Assembly (NCBI GenBank): GCA_030589895.1
Contig: JAUUZQ010000033.1
Span: 1 to 36,703, forward strand
Source: Bacteroidales bacterium
Lineage (GTDB): Bacteria; Bacteroidota; Bacteroidia; Bacteroidales; GCA-2748055
Direction of reading: 5' to 3'
Length of the DNA stretch: 36,703 nt
Of this stretch, positions 16,726 through 24,284 are shown one piece after another. Positions within the stretch are counted from its first letter, which is position 1, and every line of letters begins with the position of its first letter. A program made the translations under genes and the position numbers. The notes beneath the pieces are model-generated. The model did no database searches and was not told where the DNA came from. It saw nothing but the letters and a program-made list of their open reading frames with translations.

Positions 16726-17541
16726 ATGAAGAAAGAACTTGAAATATATTTTCATCTTGGACTAACAAAAGTTGCATCAACTTATTACCAGTCAGTTATA
16801 TTTCCAAACTTATCAGGTATTTCTTTTTATCCTAAACATCAGTTTAAAAAGTATAAGGAGATTGTTGTAAATGGAGAAGGAGGAAAGCATCTGTTTTCAA
16901 TTGAAAAGGATAAGAGACTGGTACAAACGCTTGAGGAAATCATTTCATTTTTTCCCGATGCAAAAATCATCCTTTTTATCAGAAGGCATGACGACTGGAT
17001 TATATCAAGATATAAATATCATATTAAAAAGCATGGGGGACTTAGTTTCAATGAATTCTTTGATATAGAGTCAGATCAAGGGTTGTGGAGCAGGGAATCC
17101 CTGTTTTTGCAAAAGAAAATTGAGGATATTGAAAGACTCTGTAAGAAGCCTCCTCTGATATTAACCTATGATGATATCAAGAAAAAACCTGATATGATCA
17201 ACAATAGATTAACTCAGTTTATGGGAGTTTCACTTGATTTACCAATAAGGAGGAACAGGAAAGTTAACAAGGCATTTAATGAGAAACAGTTAATCTTATT
17301 AAGGAAGTTTAATCGGATATTTCCTTACAGACAGGCAAAAACAGCCAATCGAACATTAAACAAAACACATCGGAAATACAGAGAATTTGTATTGCATATT
17401 TTAGCTTTTATAGTCCGGATCATACCACGTTTCTTTTTTGCCGGAAGATCTTTGTTTACCAGTGAAAATAGAAAGGATTTTGAAAGAATAAGGAGTTATT
17501 ATAAGCGTGACTGGGATTTTTGCAAGCAATATCAATTATAA
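16726..17541 (+). CDS. Sulfotransferase-family protein
   Basis: A 271-residue cytoplasmic protein. Residues 10-22 (HLGLTKVASTYYQ) form the PAPS 5'-phosphosulfate loop of sulfotransferases, with K15 and S18/T19. Residues 81-99 (IILFIRRHDDWIISRYKYH) give the 3'-phosphate-binding strand-helix, with R86/R87 and S94. It would transfer sulfate from PAPS to a hydroxyl of a glycan or lipid. A lysine/arginine-rich C-terminal half with a hydrophobic helix (about 220-240) may associate with membrane. It lies 105 bp after the sulfatase, same strand. The two genes carry opposite activities and may be expressed together, but no promoter was located between them. Codon use is AT-richer than in the sulfatase. 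Confidence 0.75.
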   Translation: MKKELEIYFHLGLTKVASTYYQSVIFPNLSGISFYPKHQFKKYKEIVVNGEGGKHLFSIEKDKRLVQTLEEIISFFPDAKIILFIRRHDDWIISRYKYHIKKHGGLSFNEFFDIESDQGLWSRESLFLQKKIEDIERLCKKPPLILTYDDIKKKPDMINNRLTQFMGVSLDLPIRRNRKVNKAFNEKQLILLRKFNRIFPYRQAKTANRTLNKTHRKYREFVLHILAFIVRIIPRFFFAGRSLFTSENRKDFERIRSYYKRDWDFCKQYQL

Positions 17542-17553
17542 TGCAATCTAACC

Positions 17554-17574
17554 CTTTTTACTTTTTACTTTTTC
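17554..17574 (-). repeat. 7-bp tandem repeat (AAAAAGT) over the hydE stop codon
   Basis: Three units of AAAAAG(T/G) on the minus strand (17554-17574). The hydE stop TAA (17565-17567) and its last two Lys codons lie inside. Another example of an array at a gene end. Confidence 0.7.
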
Positions 17575-18644
17575 CTTCTCACATAGTGAGCCGAATCTCC
17601 CCACTTTCCATATCCAATCTCCCCATCAGCCAGCTGAATTCTTACATCCATGCAATTCAGACATTGTTCGGGATCTTCATCAGTACATGGTTTGTTTTCA
17701 TACAGTGCATAGTCGTTGCGGAATAGTCCGGGAGTGACATTCGGCATGATGATGTTCGCTCCAATCTTCACTGCTTTTTCACGTCCAATTGGATCGATGG
17801 CTTGCAGAGCTGTGGCAGCAGCTATATTGATATCTTTCATGACAATGCGAAGAGATGCGATCATGTTCAGGGTTAGATCAAATCTCTCTTTGATTGGCAA
17901 GAGCTGATCTTTGAATTGGTAAAGTGGTGTATCGTGATGCTCAATATAGGGGCCCATACCTACCATATCCACATCGAAATCTTTCATAAACAAAATGTCA
18001 TCAGCCAGCTGTTCAATAGTTTGGAAAGGCAAACCAATCATTACTCCTGTCCCAGTCTGATATCCCAGGTCCTGAAGTGTTCTCAGGCAATCGTACCTGG
18101 TTTCAAACTCATGGTGTTCATTTACAGGATGTATTTTATTGTATAATTCCCGGGAGGAGGATTCAATTCTAAGGAGGTACCTGTGTGCCCCTGCATCCAT
18201 CCATCGTTGGTATGTGTCTCTTGATTGTTCTCCGAGTGAGAGTGTAATACCCAATCCCTTGTTGGATAGTTTTTTTATTTTTTTCAGGAGATTTTCAATC
18301 CGTTTTGTAAATGCCGGAGATATAATTTCACCTCCCTGCAATACAAGCGATCCATATCTGTTTTCATGCGCATAAGTTGCAGCGTCGAGTATTTCTTTAT
18401 CAGAAAGATTATAACGAGCCACTTTGTCATTGCCTTTTCTGATTCCACAGTAGTAACAATCCTTCGAGCAAATATTGGAAAATTCCACCAATCCCCTGAA
18501 ATAAACCTTATTGCCTACATATTTAAGCTTGGTCTCTACTGCCTTTTCAAACAGAAGCTTTCGCTCTTCACCCTTGGCCGAAAGCATCGCAATCAGATCC
18601 TCTCTTTCCAGTTTCTCCTTCTTTAGTATCTTCTCAAATTCCAT
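17565..18644 (-). CDS. hydE: [FeFe]-hydrogenase maturase HydE (radical SAM)
   Basis: A 359-residue radical SAM protein of H-cluster assembly, acting on the iron-CO-CN-cysteine product of HydG. The SAM-cluster motif CX3CX2C is C59, C63, C66 (NICSKDCYYCGIR). A second cysteine set, C320, C328, C331 (PCTDEDPEQCLNC), has the CX7CX2C spacing of the auxiliary cluster of Thermotoga HydE. Barrel motifs GSLVLQGGE, RIESSS and GTGVMIGLPFQT fit the BioB/HydE group. The ATG at 18644 is chosen; a TTG 15 bp upstream is less likely. The gene follows hydF after 24 bp on the same strand and is probably cotranscribed. Its last codons and stop lie in a 7-bp repeat. Confidence 0.95.
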   Translation of the reverse strand: MEFEKILKKEKLEREDLIAMLSAKGEERKLLFEKAVETKLKYVGNKVYFRGLVEFSNICSKDCYYCGIRKGNDKVARYNLSDKEILDAATYAHENRYGSLVLQGGEIISPAFTKRIENLLKKIKKLSNKGLGITLSLGEQSRDTYQRWMDAGAHRYLLRIESSSRELYNKIHPVNEHHEFETRYDCLRTLQDLGYQTGTGVMIGLPFQTIEQLADDILFMKDFDVDMVGMGPYIEHHDTPLYQFKDQLLPIKERFDLTLNMIASLRIVMKDINIAAATALQAIDPIGREKAVKIGANIIMPNVTPGLFRNDYALYENKPCTDEDPEQCLNCMDVRIQLADGEIGYGKWGDSAHYVRRKK

Positions 18645-18668
18645 CTTATTATTGATCAAAACTGATTT

Positions 18669-19871
18669 TCATTTATTCTTGAAGGGTGCAATGGCACGGT
18701 CAAATATACCTTCCATATATGCAATGGTCATTCCATAATTGCTAACCGGAATCCCAACGTCAATAGCTGGTTTGAGTCTGTTAATAAGCTGTTTACGTGT
18801 AATCATACATCCACCGCATTGTATGACCATGCTATAATCTGTAATTTTCCCGGGAACATTATCTAATCCGGAAACAACTTCATATTCAAGTTTATTCCCA
18901 CTAAACTTATCCAGCCATTCAGGGATTTTAAAGCGACCAATATCATCACATGAAACCTGATGGGTGCAGGACTCTAGAATCAGTACCTTATCACCCTCTT
19001 TTAGTTTTGAAAGGAAAGGAGTCCCTTTCAGGTAGTTTTCAAAATCACCTTTATATTTTGCCAGCACAGTGCTGAAGCTTGTCATTGGAATATTTTCGGG
19101 AACTGCTTCTGCCACCTGTTTAAATACCTGACTATCGGTAATCACTAATGAGGGGAGGGGTTGTAATTTCTCCAGCAGAGAGAGCATTTCACCCTGCTGA
19201 GCAACAACAGCTATTGCATCATTGTCAAGAATATCTCTGATAGCCTGCACCTGGGGAAGAATAAGTCTTCCATCAGGAGCTTCGGAATCAATGGGTGTAA
19301 TCAAGAGTACGAGCTCTCCCGGATTAATAATATCTCCAACAAGAGATGTTGACATGTAGGCAGTTTCAGGAATATGTTTTATCAATAATTGAATAAGTTC
19401 TTCCTTATTTCTGCTGTCAACAGTAGAATAGCTTACTGTCTTTTTGTTCAACTTTTCTGGTAGGAAATCTAAGATTCTAGCTGTATCGGATAATAGGTCG
19501 GCTTTGTTTTGAACCAGAACATATGGAACTGCCCATTTGTCAAATTCAGCGATCATGTCTTTTTCCGGGTCTCCGAATTGTCCTTCGGTGATAAGAAGAA
19601 TTCCCAGGTCGATTTTTTTAATGGTTTCTTTAGTTTTCCCTACCCGTTTTTTTCCCAGTTCACCAAAATCATCCATCCCTGCTGTATCAATAATTATGGC
19701 AGGTCCAATTCCAAATATCTCAATGGATTTTTTTACAGGGTCTGTAGTGGTCCCGGGTATGTCTGATACAATGGCAACCTCTTGTTCAGTTAGGGAGTTA
19801 ATAAGTGAACTTTTTCCTGTATTTCTTCTTCCGAATATTCCTATATGTGGTTTTGCATCCCGACCTTTCAC
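18669..19871 (-). CDS. hydF: [FeFe]-hydrogenase maturation GTPase HydF
   Basis: A 400-residue scaffold GTPase that accepts the diiron precursor and delivers it to apo-hydrogenase. The G domain has P-loop GRRNTGKS (14-21), DTAG (62-65) and NKAD (122-125). A dimerisation domain follows (about 175-270). The cluster-binding domain carries C302-T-H304 and, 46 residues later, Q351-C352-G-G-C355. The family motif is CxH then 46-53 residues then HCxxC, so the His before the last Cys pair is Gln here; the three cysteines are kept. The start is a GTG at 19871, the only good choice because the P-loop follows at once. hydE is 24 bp downstream. A 19-codon remnant and a Nudix gene lie upstream. Confidence 0.95.
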   Translation of the reverse strand: MKGRDAKPHIGIFGRRNTGKSSLINSLTEQEVAIVSDIPGTTTDPVKKSIEIFGIGPAIIIDTAGMDDFGELGKKRVGKTKETIKKIDLGILLITEGQFGDPEKDMIAEFDKWAVPYVLVQNKADLLSDTARILDFLPEKLNKKTVSYSTVDSRNKEELIQLLIKHIPETAYMSTSLVGDIINPGELVLLITPIDSEAPDGRLILPQVQAIRDILDNDAIAVVAQQGEMLSLLEKLQPLPSLVITDSQVFKQVAEAVPENIPMTSFSTVLAKYKGDFENYLKGTPFLSKLKEGDKVLILESCTHQVSCDDIGRFKIPEWLDKFSGNKLEYEVVSGLDNVPGKITDYSMVIQCGGCMITRKQLINRLKPAIDVGIPVSNYGMTIAYMEGIFDRAIAPFKNK

Positions 19872-19906
19872 TGTGTAATTGTTTTTTAATTGTGATAAAG
19901 ATTTGA

Positions 19907-19966
19907 CTATCCCTTTCCTCCCACTGCACCAGCTCCGATAACGAGGATGTTGGATCTTTTTATCAT
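19907..19966 (-). pseudogene. Truncated start of a Rossmann-fold / ThiF-like gene
   Basis: A 19-codon ORF, MIKRSNILVIGAGAVGGKG followed by TAG, whose ATG overlaps the TGA of the Nudix gene (ATGA). The beta-strand plus GxGxxG glycine loop is the N-terminal nucleotide-binding motif of many dehydrogenases and ThiF/E1-like enzymes. No continuation is found in any frame before hydF begins 35 bp later. It is best read as what is left of a gene that once sat between the Nudix gene and hydF. Confidence 0.5.
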
Positions 19967-20604
19967 TGATTGCAATTTAGATCAATATATGGCCATTTAA
20001 GTTCATCTTTGTATGCTGTAAACATTAAAGATATTTGGTTTTTTGTATTTCTGGGAGTGGATAATTCAGGAAGGTTATTTTCAGAAAAGAAACCAGCATC
20101 AGTTGTTTCAAAACCTGTTTGAATATTGTTATTTATAGCTTCACATGCAACAAAAATCTTGTATGCATAATATATATCATCCGGGTGATTGTGGCATTTT
20201 TTATCAAAGATTGCCAATAGTTTTTCTGCCTTCACAGTCATTCCAGCCTCTTCAAAAGTTTCTTTTTCTGCTATTTCAGCTGGTGTATAGCCAATATCTG
20301 CCCAGCCTCCGGGGAGCGACCAGCATCCATCAATTTTTTCCTTCACCATGAGAATCTGCCCCTCTGTATTGAATATTACTGCACGCACATCAACCTTTGG
20401 AGTGCGGTATCCATTCTTTTCGCTTATGCCCAGGGTGATGGTCTCAATATCGCTGTTTGTAATCAGCGAGATCATTTCAATAGATATCTTTTCCAGTTCG
20501 TTATACCTGTCAAGATCATATTCGGAATTGGCATAATGTTGTCCGTTTTCGGCGAGGGACTGAACCTGTTTGGCAAGGTTTAAGAGGGATGAAGTATTGT
20601 TCAT
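19963..20604 (-). CDS. Nudix hydrolase with N-terminal Nudix_hydro domain
   Basis: A 213-residue protein. Residues about 5-60 form the helical N-terminal domain found in one Nudix group (LLNLAKQVQSLAENGQHYAN...DRYNELEKISIEMISLI). The Nudix box lies at about 98-120 (GGWADIGYTPAEIAEKETFEEAG), fitting Gx5Ex7REUxEExGU except that Lys replaces the usual Arg; the catalytic EExG part is intact. Proteins of this type often act on ADP-ribose or NDP-sugars; the substrate here is inferred from family only. The start ATG at 20604 is 4 bp after the stop of the upstream lipoprotein gene, so they are probably cotranscribed. Its stop overlaps the start of a gene remnant. Confidence 0.88.
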   Translation of the reverse strand: MNNTSSLLNLAKQVQSLAENGQHYANSEYDLDRYNELEKISIEMISLITNSDIETITLGISEKNGYRTPKVDVRAVIFNTEGQILMVKEKIDGCWSLPGGWADIGYTPAEIAEKETFEEAGMTVKAEKLLAIFDKKCHNHPDDIYYAYKIFVACEAINNNIQTGFETTDAGFFSENNLPELSTPRNTKNQISLMFTAYKDELKWPYIDLNCNQ

Positions 20605-20608
20605 TCTA

Positions 20609-21490
20609 TTATTTTCTATTTTTTATCCAGGTCAGATATGAGTCAACAATCTCCCATTTCCCATCCTCTTTTCCCATAATCACTTCACCACCTCTGTTAC
20701 TTATATAGTAGTAAACCTGTGCACTATCCATGGATTCATTGAAAGAGATCATTGAAACGACCGGATGTGTTTTAATATGCCAGTAATTACCCGAATGTCC
20801 GGCCTGAAATTTTAGATGACTACTTAAATATTCATATTTTATTTCACTATCATTCTCAATTGAAGTTTCACTTTTTGAATAATCCCAGAAAGCTGTATCA
20901 CTTCCCAGAAAGCAATTGATTACTGAAGAATATCTTTCTGTTAGAGAGAGCAGTATTTTGGTTTCATTTGAAATCTCGGGACAAAAATCATAAATGGTCT
21001 TCTCGCCCGTTCCGCTGGTATCCAGGTTATGATCATAGGAAATGGTTGATTGAATGATATAGTAAATAATATCGGCGTAGGCATCACCTTTATATTCGCC
21101 ACCTGTTATTCTATCCAGGTCCCATGGGCTATAGAACTCTTTGTATATGTCGTACACATCTTTTAATGAGTCGGGGATATGGGTTTCTATGTGATACTCT
21201 TCTGACCACTCATCGAGAAAGTCCTTTAATTCTCTGGAAGATGACCTGTTAAATCCATCCATCAGTTTATAGAAGAGTTGCTCTTCTATTGAATCGAGTA
21301 TGCAAGTGTAACAAAATCCTGCACTGCAAGTGTCTACAGTTATAGCCGGGTCGGGTTTAGGTATGGAATCGTTTATGCTAATAGTATCATTTAGGATGTC
21401 TGTATCATCATCATCACCAGATATTCGCTCGCATTGGAGGATAACAACCGACGCCAGAAAGATGAGGAATCCATATGCAAGGGATTTCAT
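20609..21490 (-). CDS. Predicted lipoprotein of unknown function
   Basis: A 293-residue protein with a lipoprotein signal peptide: hydrophobic stretch then VVILQC with Cys20. After it comes an acidic, disordered segment (SGDDDDTDILNDTISINDSIPKPDP), the mature start typical of surface-exposed Bacteroidota lipoproteins. The rest has cysteines at about 55, 60 and 63 (TCSAGFCYTC) that may bind metal or form disulfides, and a C-terminal domain ending in EVIMGKEDGKWEIVDSYLTWI, a beta-strand/helix end like NTF2-type or DUF4440-type small domains. No function is recognised. It is the first gene of the minus-strand cluster leading to the Nudix gene, hydF and hydE. Confidence 0.72.
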   Translation of the reverse strand: MKSLAYGFLIFLASVVILQCERISGDDDDTDILNDTISINDSIPKPDPAITVDTCSAGFCYTCILDSIEEQLFYKLMDGFNRSSSRELKDFLDEWSEEYHIETHIPDSLKDVYDIYKEFYSPWDLDRITGGEYKGDAYADIIYYIIQSTISYDHNLDTSGTGEKTIYDFCPEISNETKILLSLTERYSSVINCFLGSDTAFWDYSKSETSIENDSEIKYEYLSSHLKFQAGHSGNYWHIKTHPVVSMISFNESMDSAQVYYYISNRGGEVIMGKEDGKWEIVDSYLTWIKNRK

Positions 21491-21660
21491 AACTATAGAA
21501 TTTTTGGCAAGTTATAAAAAAATGAAAATATCGTAAAAAGAAATATTTATAATTTTGCAGAGTTTTAACTTCGTTGAGTTCGTAAACTCGGTTCGGGCAG
21601 GCACTAATTATATACATATTTAAAATTATCACATTTTTTGACTATTTAATGACAAACTGC

Positions 21661-21690
21661 TTTGATTTAAAAAATATTTCTTCATATTTG
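21661..21690 (+). promoter_or_regulatory. Putative promoter of the trpB leader
   Basis: TTTG (21661-21664), an 18-bp spacer and CATATTTG (21683-21690), one mismatch from TAnnTTTG. Transcription would begin near 21697, about 13 nt before the leader-peptide ATG, a distance suited to an attenuator. Confidence 0.55.
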
Positions 21691-21709
21691 TAAGCTCAAA
21701 AGCAAAACA

Positions 21710-21760
21710 ATGAACAATTCTCTTTCTAATAATTGGTGGTGGCAGAACTTGCTAAGGTGA
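21710..21760 (+). CDS. trp leader peptide with three consecutive Trp codons
   Basis: A 16-codon ORF, MNNSLSNNWWWQNLLR, with TGG TGG TGG at 21734-21742, ending in TGA 26 nt before a strong terminator hairpin and 264 nt before trpB. Such a peptide has no other role than sensing charged tRNA-Trp: stalling at the Trp codons changes folding of the following RNA and prevents termination. The layout (promoter, leader ORF, terminator, trp gene) is the standard transcription attenuation device. The anti-terminator pairing itself was not established by eye. Confidence 0.88.
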   Translation: MNNSLSNNWWWQNLLR

Positions 21761-21786
21761 GAAAGGGGAGAACTGTATATTTATTC

Positions 21787-21819
21787 AAGACCGCAGTCGA
21801 ATCCTGCGGTCTTTTTTTT
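21787..21819 (+). terminator. Rho-independent terminator (attenuator) of the trpB leader
   Basis: AAGACCGCAG (21787-21796) pairs perfectly with CTGCGGTCTT (21804-21813) over a 7-nt loop and is followed by a T run to 21819. It sits between the Trp leader peptide and trpB, so it must be regulated for trpB to be expressed. Confidence 0.92.
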
Positions 21820-21829
21820 AATAAAAAAA

Positions 21830-21934
21830 ATGAGCAATAAGAACTTGATATGGTGGATGAGGATTTGTTTCTGTTGGAGCTGGGTTTGGCCGGTAGCCGG
21901 TAGTCAGCCTTTAGTAAGCAATGAGCAGTACTGA
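21830..21934 (+). other. Second Trp-rich short ORF between attenuator and trpB
   Basis: An ATG at 21830 opens 34 codons with five Trp (residues 8, 9, 16, 18 and 20; start MSNKNLIWWMRICFCWSWVW), ending in TGA. It lies in the transcribed leader after the terminator and 90 nt before trpB. It may be a second sensing ORF. The second half overlaps a degenerate GCCGGTA repeat that is rich in TGG, so chance is a real alternative. Confidence 0.35.
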
Positions 21935-22024
21935 GGAAAGTGACAAATGGGTATTGGCAGTAAGCAAATGGAGTGAGGACTAAATAACAGAATAAAAAAA
22001 GTAACAATAAAATATAATTTAATC

Positions 22025-23185
22025 ATGACAACAAAACCCGGTTATTTTGGAGAATATGGTGGAGCTTTTGTCCCACCTGTACTTGAACCAAATTTAAAAA
22101 GACTAGAAGAAAATTTTTTTAAATATAAAGATGATCCTGATTTTCAGGCAGAGCTGATGCACTATTTTAAAACCTATATCGGTAGGCCTTCACCTCTGTT
22201 TTTGGCGGAGAGATTATCGGAAAAGGTAGGGAGTAAAATCTATCTGAAGCGCGAGGATCTTAACCATACCGGAGCGCATAAAATAAATAATACTATTGGT
22301 CAAATATTACTTGCTAAGCGAATGGGAGCAAAGGAAATTGCTGCTGAAACCGGTGCAGGACAGCATGGTGTAGCTACTGCCACAGCAGCTGCTCTTTTTG
22401 GAATTCCATGCAAAGTATTTATGGGTGAAGTGGATATCGAAAGACAAGGAATGAATGTTAGCAGGATGAAATTGCTGGGTGCTGAAGTTATTCCTGTAAG
22501 TGGGGGATCAAAAACCCTTGCTGATGCGGTAGATGCAGCATTGGGCTATTTCATTGAAAATCCCGACACATTTTATTGCTTGGGTTCCCAGGTCGGACCG
22601 CATCCTTATCCAACCATGGTTGGTTATTTCCAGAGCTTTATTGGTAAGGAGGCGCGTGAGCAGATTCTTGAAGTTGAGGGTAAATTACCCGATAATATTT
22701 ATGCATGTGTTGGTGGTGGATCCAATGCAATTGGTTTGTTCCAGGGATTTCTTGATGACAAAGAAGTGAAGATATTTGGTGCAGAAGGTGGCGGAGAGGG
22801 ATTTATTCCAAAGACAGCAGCAACACTAAGTTTAGGTAAAAAAGGTGTTTTCCAGGGTACTTACTCCTATTGTCTGGTAGATGAAAATGATAAACCAACT
22901 CAATCATGGTCAATTGCTGCCGGATTGGATTATCCGGGTATAAGTCCTCAGCATGCCAGTCTGAAAGATAGCGGTAGAGCCGAGTATCATATTGTAACTG
23001 ATCAGGAAGCGATAGATGCTTTCAGACTTTTGTCGGAGCTGGAGGGGATTATTCCTGCTATTGAGTCTGCACATGCCATTGCGCTTGTAATGAAACTTCA
23101 AAAAGGCAAAAAGGATGAAGTATCAATAATTAACTTGTCAGGACGTGGAGACAAAGATGTGGAGAGAGAGTTGAAGGAATATTAG
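22025..23185 (+). CDS. trpB: Tryptophan synthase beta chain
   Basis: A 386-residue PLP enzyme that joins indole and L-serine to tryptophan, working with TrpA. K86 in LNHTGAHKINN carries PLP, E108 in AAETGAGQHG is the catalytic acid, and GGGSNA (230-235) binds the phosphate. The whole sequence is the standard TrpB1 type (FGEYGGAFVPPVLEPNL at the start, LSGRGDKD at the end). It follows a leader with a Trp-codon peptide and terminator. In many Bacteroidota trpB opens the operon trpBEGDCFA, but here a terminator and lipA follow instead, so either the operon is split or this is a separate trpB copy. Upstream 21820-22024 holds no other gene. Confidence 0.97.
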   Translation: MTTKPGYFGEYGGAFVPPVLEPNLKRLEENFFKYKDDPDFQAELMHYFKTYIGRPSPLFLAERLSEKVGSKIYLKREDLNHTGAHKINNTIGQILLAKRMGAKEIAAETGAGQHGVATATAAALFGIPCKVFMGEVDIERQGMNVSRMKLLGAEVIPVSGGSKTLADAVDAALGYFIENPDTFYCLGSQVGPHPYPTMVGYFQSFIGKEAREQILEVEGKLPDNIYACVGGGSNAIGLFQGFLDDKEVKIFGAEGGGEGFIPKTAATLSLGKKGVFQGTYSYCLVDENDKPTQSWSIAAGLDYPGISPQHASLKDSGRAEYHIVTDQEAIDAFRLLSELEGIIPAIESAHAIALVMKLQKGKKDEVSIINLSGRGDKDVERELKEY

Positions 23186-23252
23186 ATCTCCTGTTCGTGG
23201 GATCAGATGGCTTATCTGATTTCGCTGATAGGGATAACATTTATAATCTGCG

Positions 23253-23305
23253 ATGCGCGAATTGGGATGGCCAGGCTATTCTCATGTTCGCGCATTGTTT
23301 TTTTT
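23253..23305 (+). terminator. Rho-independent terminator after trpB
   Basis: ATGCGCGAA (23253-23261) pairs with TTCGCGCAT (23287-23295) around a 25-nt loop, followed by TG and eight T (23298-23305). It ends the trpB transcript about 110 nt after the stop, supporting trpB as a single-gene unit. Confidence 0.75.
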
Positions 23306-23399
23306 GAGCTCGCTAAAACCTCTGTTCACGGTTTTATTTAAGCTCTTTTTCTTCGCTGCTTCTTTATAAGATTTTACAATATTTTCTATTCAAATTATG

Positions 23400-23428
23400 T
23401 AGCTTTGTTTTTTGTTTACAGGAGGAAA
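23400..23428 (+). promoter_or_regulatory. lipA -7 element and Shine-Dalgarno sequence
   Basis: TAGCTTTG (23400-23407) matches TAnnTTTG; no clear -33 TTG was found. AGGAGG (23420-23425) lies 7 bases before the ATG at 23433, a full Shine-Dalgarno sequence that is rare in this phylum. It decides the start: the frame runs back to a TTG at 23412, but the SD fits only the ATG. Confidence 0.6.
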
Positions 23429-23432
23429 AATA

Positions 23433-24284
23433 ATGAGCGAAGAGAGAAAACGTTTGCCCCATTGGATGAAGATGAAAATGCCTGGTGGCAAGCTTTATAT
23501 GGATGTAAAACAGGTAGTTGAAAAAAATAAGCTACATACTATTTGTACCAGTGGTAATTGTCCGAATATTGGTGAATGCTGGGCAGAGGGGACGGCCACG
23601 TTTATGATCCTTGGGGATATCTGTACAAGGGCATGTAAATTCTGTGCAGTGAAGACAGGCAGACCTGAAACGCCTGATATGAATGAGCCACACCGTCTGG
23701 TTGATTCTATAAAAAAAATGAGGGTGAAGCATGCTGTTCTAACTTCTGTTGATCGTGATGATCTGTCCGACAGTGGTGCAGGGTTTTGGGCAACAACTAT
23801 TGAAACTTTGAAGAGAGAAGTGCCCGGACTTACTATGGAGACATTGATTCCTGACTTTGACGCCAGACCTGAATTGATCCAAATGGTCATTGATGCAGGT
23901 CCTGAAGTAATCTCGCATAATCTGGAGACCGTTCGCAGAATAAGTCCTCAAATCAGAACCAAAGCAAAGTATGATGCAAGTTTACAGGTAATTAAGCAAG
24001 TGAGTGAATCAGGATTGGTCTCAAAATCCGGGATTATGCTTGGACTGGGAGAGAGAGAAGATGAGATACTGGAGACTATGGATGATTTAAGAGCTGTTGG
24101 GTGCCATGTACTGACCATTGGCCAATATCTGCAACCCAGCCTTGAACATATGCAGGTGGTGGAGTATATCCTGCCTGAAATATTTCAGAAATATGAAATT
24201 ATCGCATTGGAAAAGGGTTTCAGACATGTTGAAAGCAGTCCCCTGGTAAGATCTTCATATCACGCAGAGAAGCATGTGTCATAG
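23433..24284 (+). CDS. lipA: Lipoyl synthase
   Basis: A 283-residue radical SAM enzyme that inserts two sulfurs into protein-bound octanoyl groups. The auxiliary cluster motif CX4CX5C is C38, C43, C49 (TICTSGNCPNIGECW) and the SAM cluster motif CX3CX2C is C64, C68, C71 (DICTRACKFCAV). The C-terminal RSSYHAE (273-279) provides the serine ligand of the auxiliary cluster. The ATG at 23433 is chosen because of AGGAGG just upstream. It is followed after 130 bp by lipB, the enzyme that supplies the octanoylated substrate. The intergenic part between lipA and lipB is AT-rich and contains no clear terminator, so cotranscription is possible. Confidence 0.97.
   Translation: MSEERKRLPHWMKMKMPGGKLYMDVKQVVEKNKLHTICTSGNCPNIGECWAEGTATFMILGDICTRACKFCAVKTGRPETPDMNEPHRLVDSIKKMRVKHAVLTSVDRDDLSDSGAGFWATTIETLKREVPGLTMETLIPDFDARPELIQMVIDAGPEVISHNLETVRRISPQIRTKAKYDASLQVIKQVSESGLVSKSGIMLGLGEREDEILETMDDLRAVGCHVLTIGQYLQPSLEHMQVVEYILPEIFQKYEIIALEKGFRHVESSPLVRSSYHAEKHVS

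Noticed and set aside
17565-18659. TTG start for HydE at 18659
   Set aside because: The ATG at 18644 gives the usual family start; the added five residues have no support.
21726-22007. Minus-strand ORF of 93 codons across the trpB leader
   Set aside because: It is antisense to the leader peptide and attenuator and has no recognisable features; the plus-strand reading explains the sequence better.
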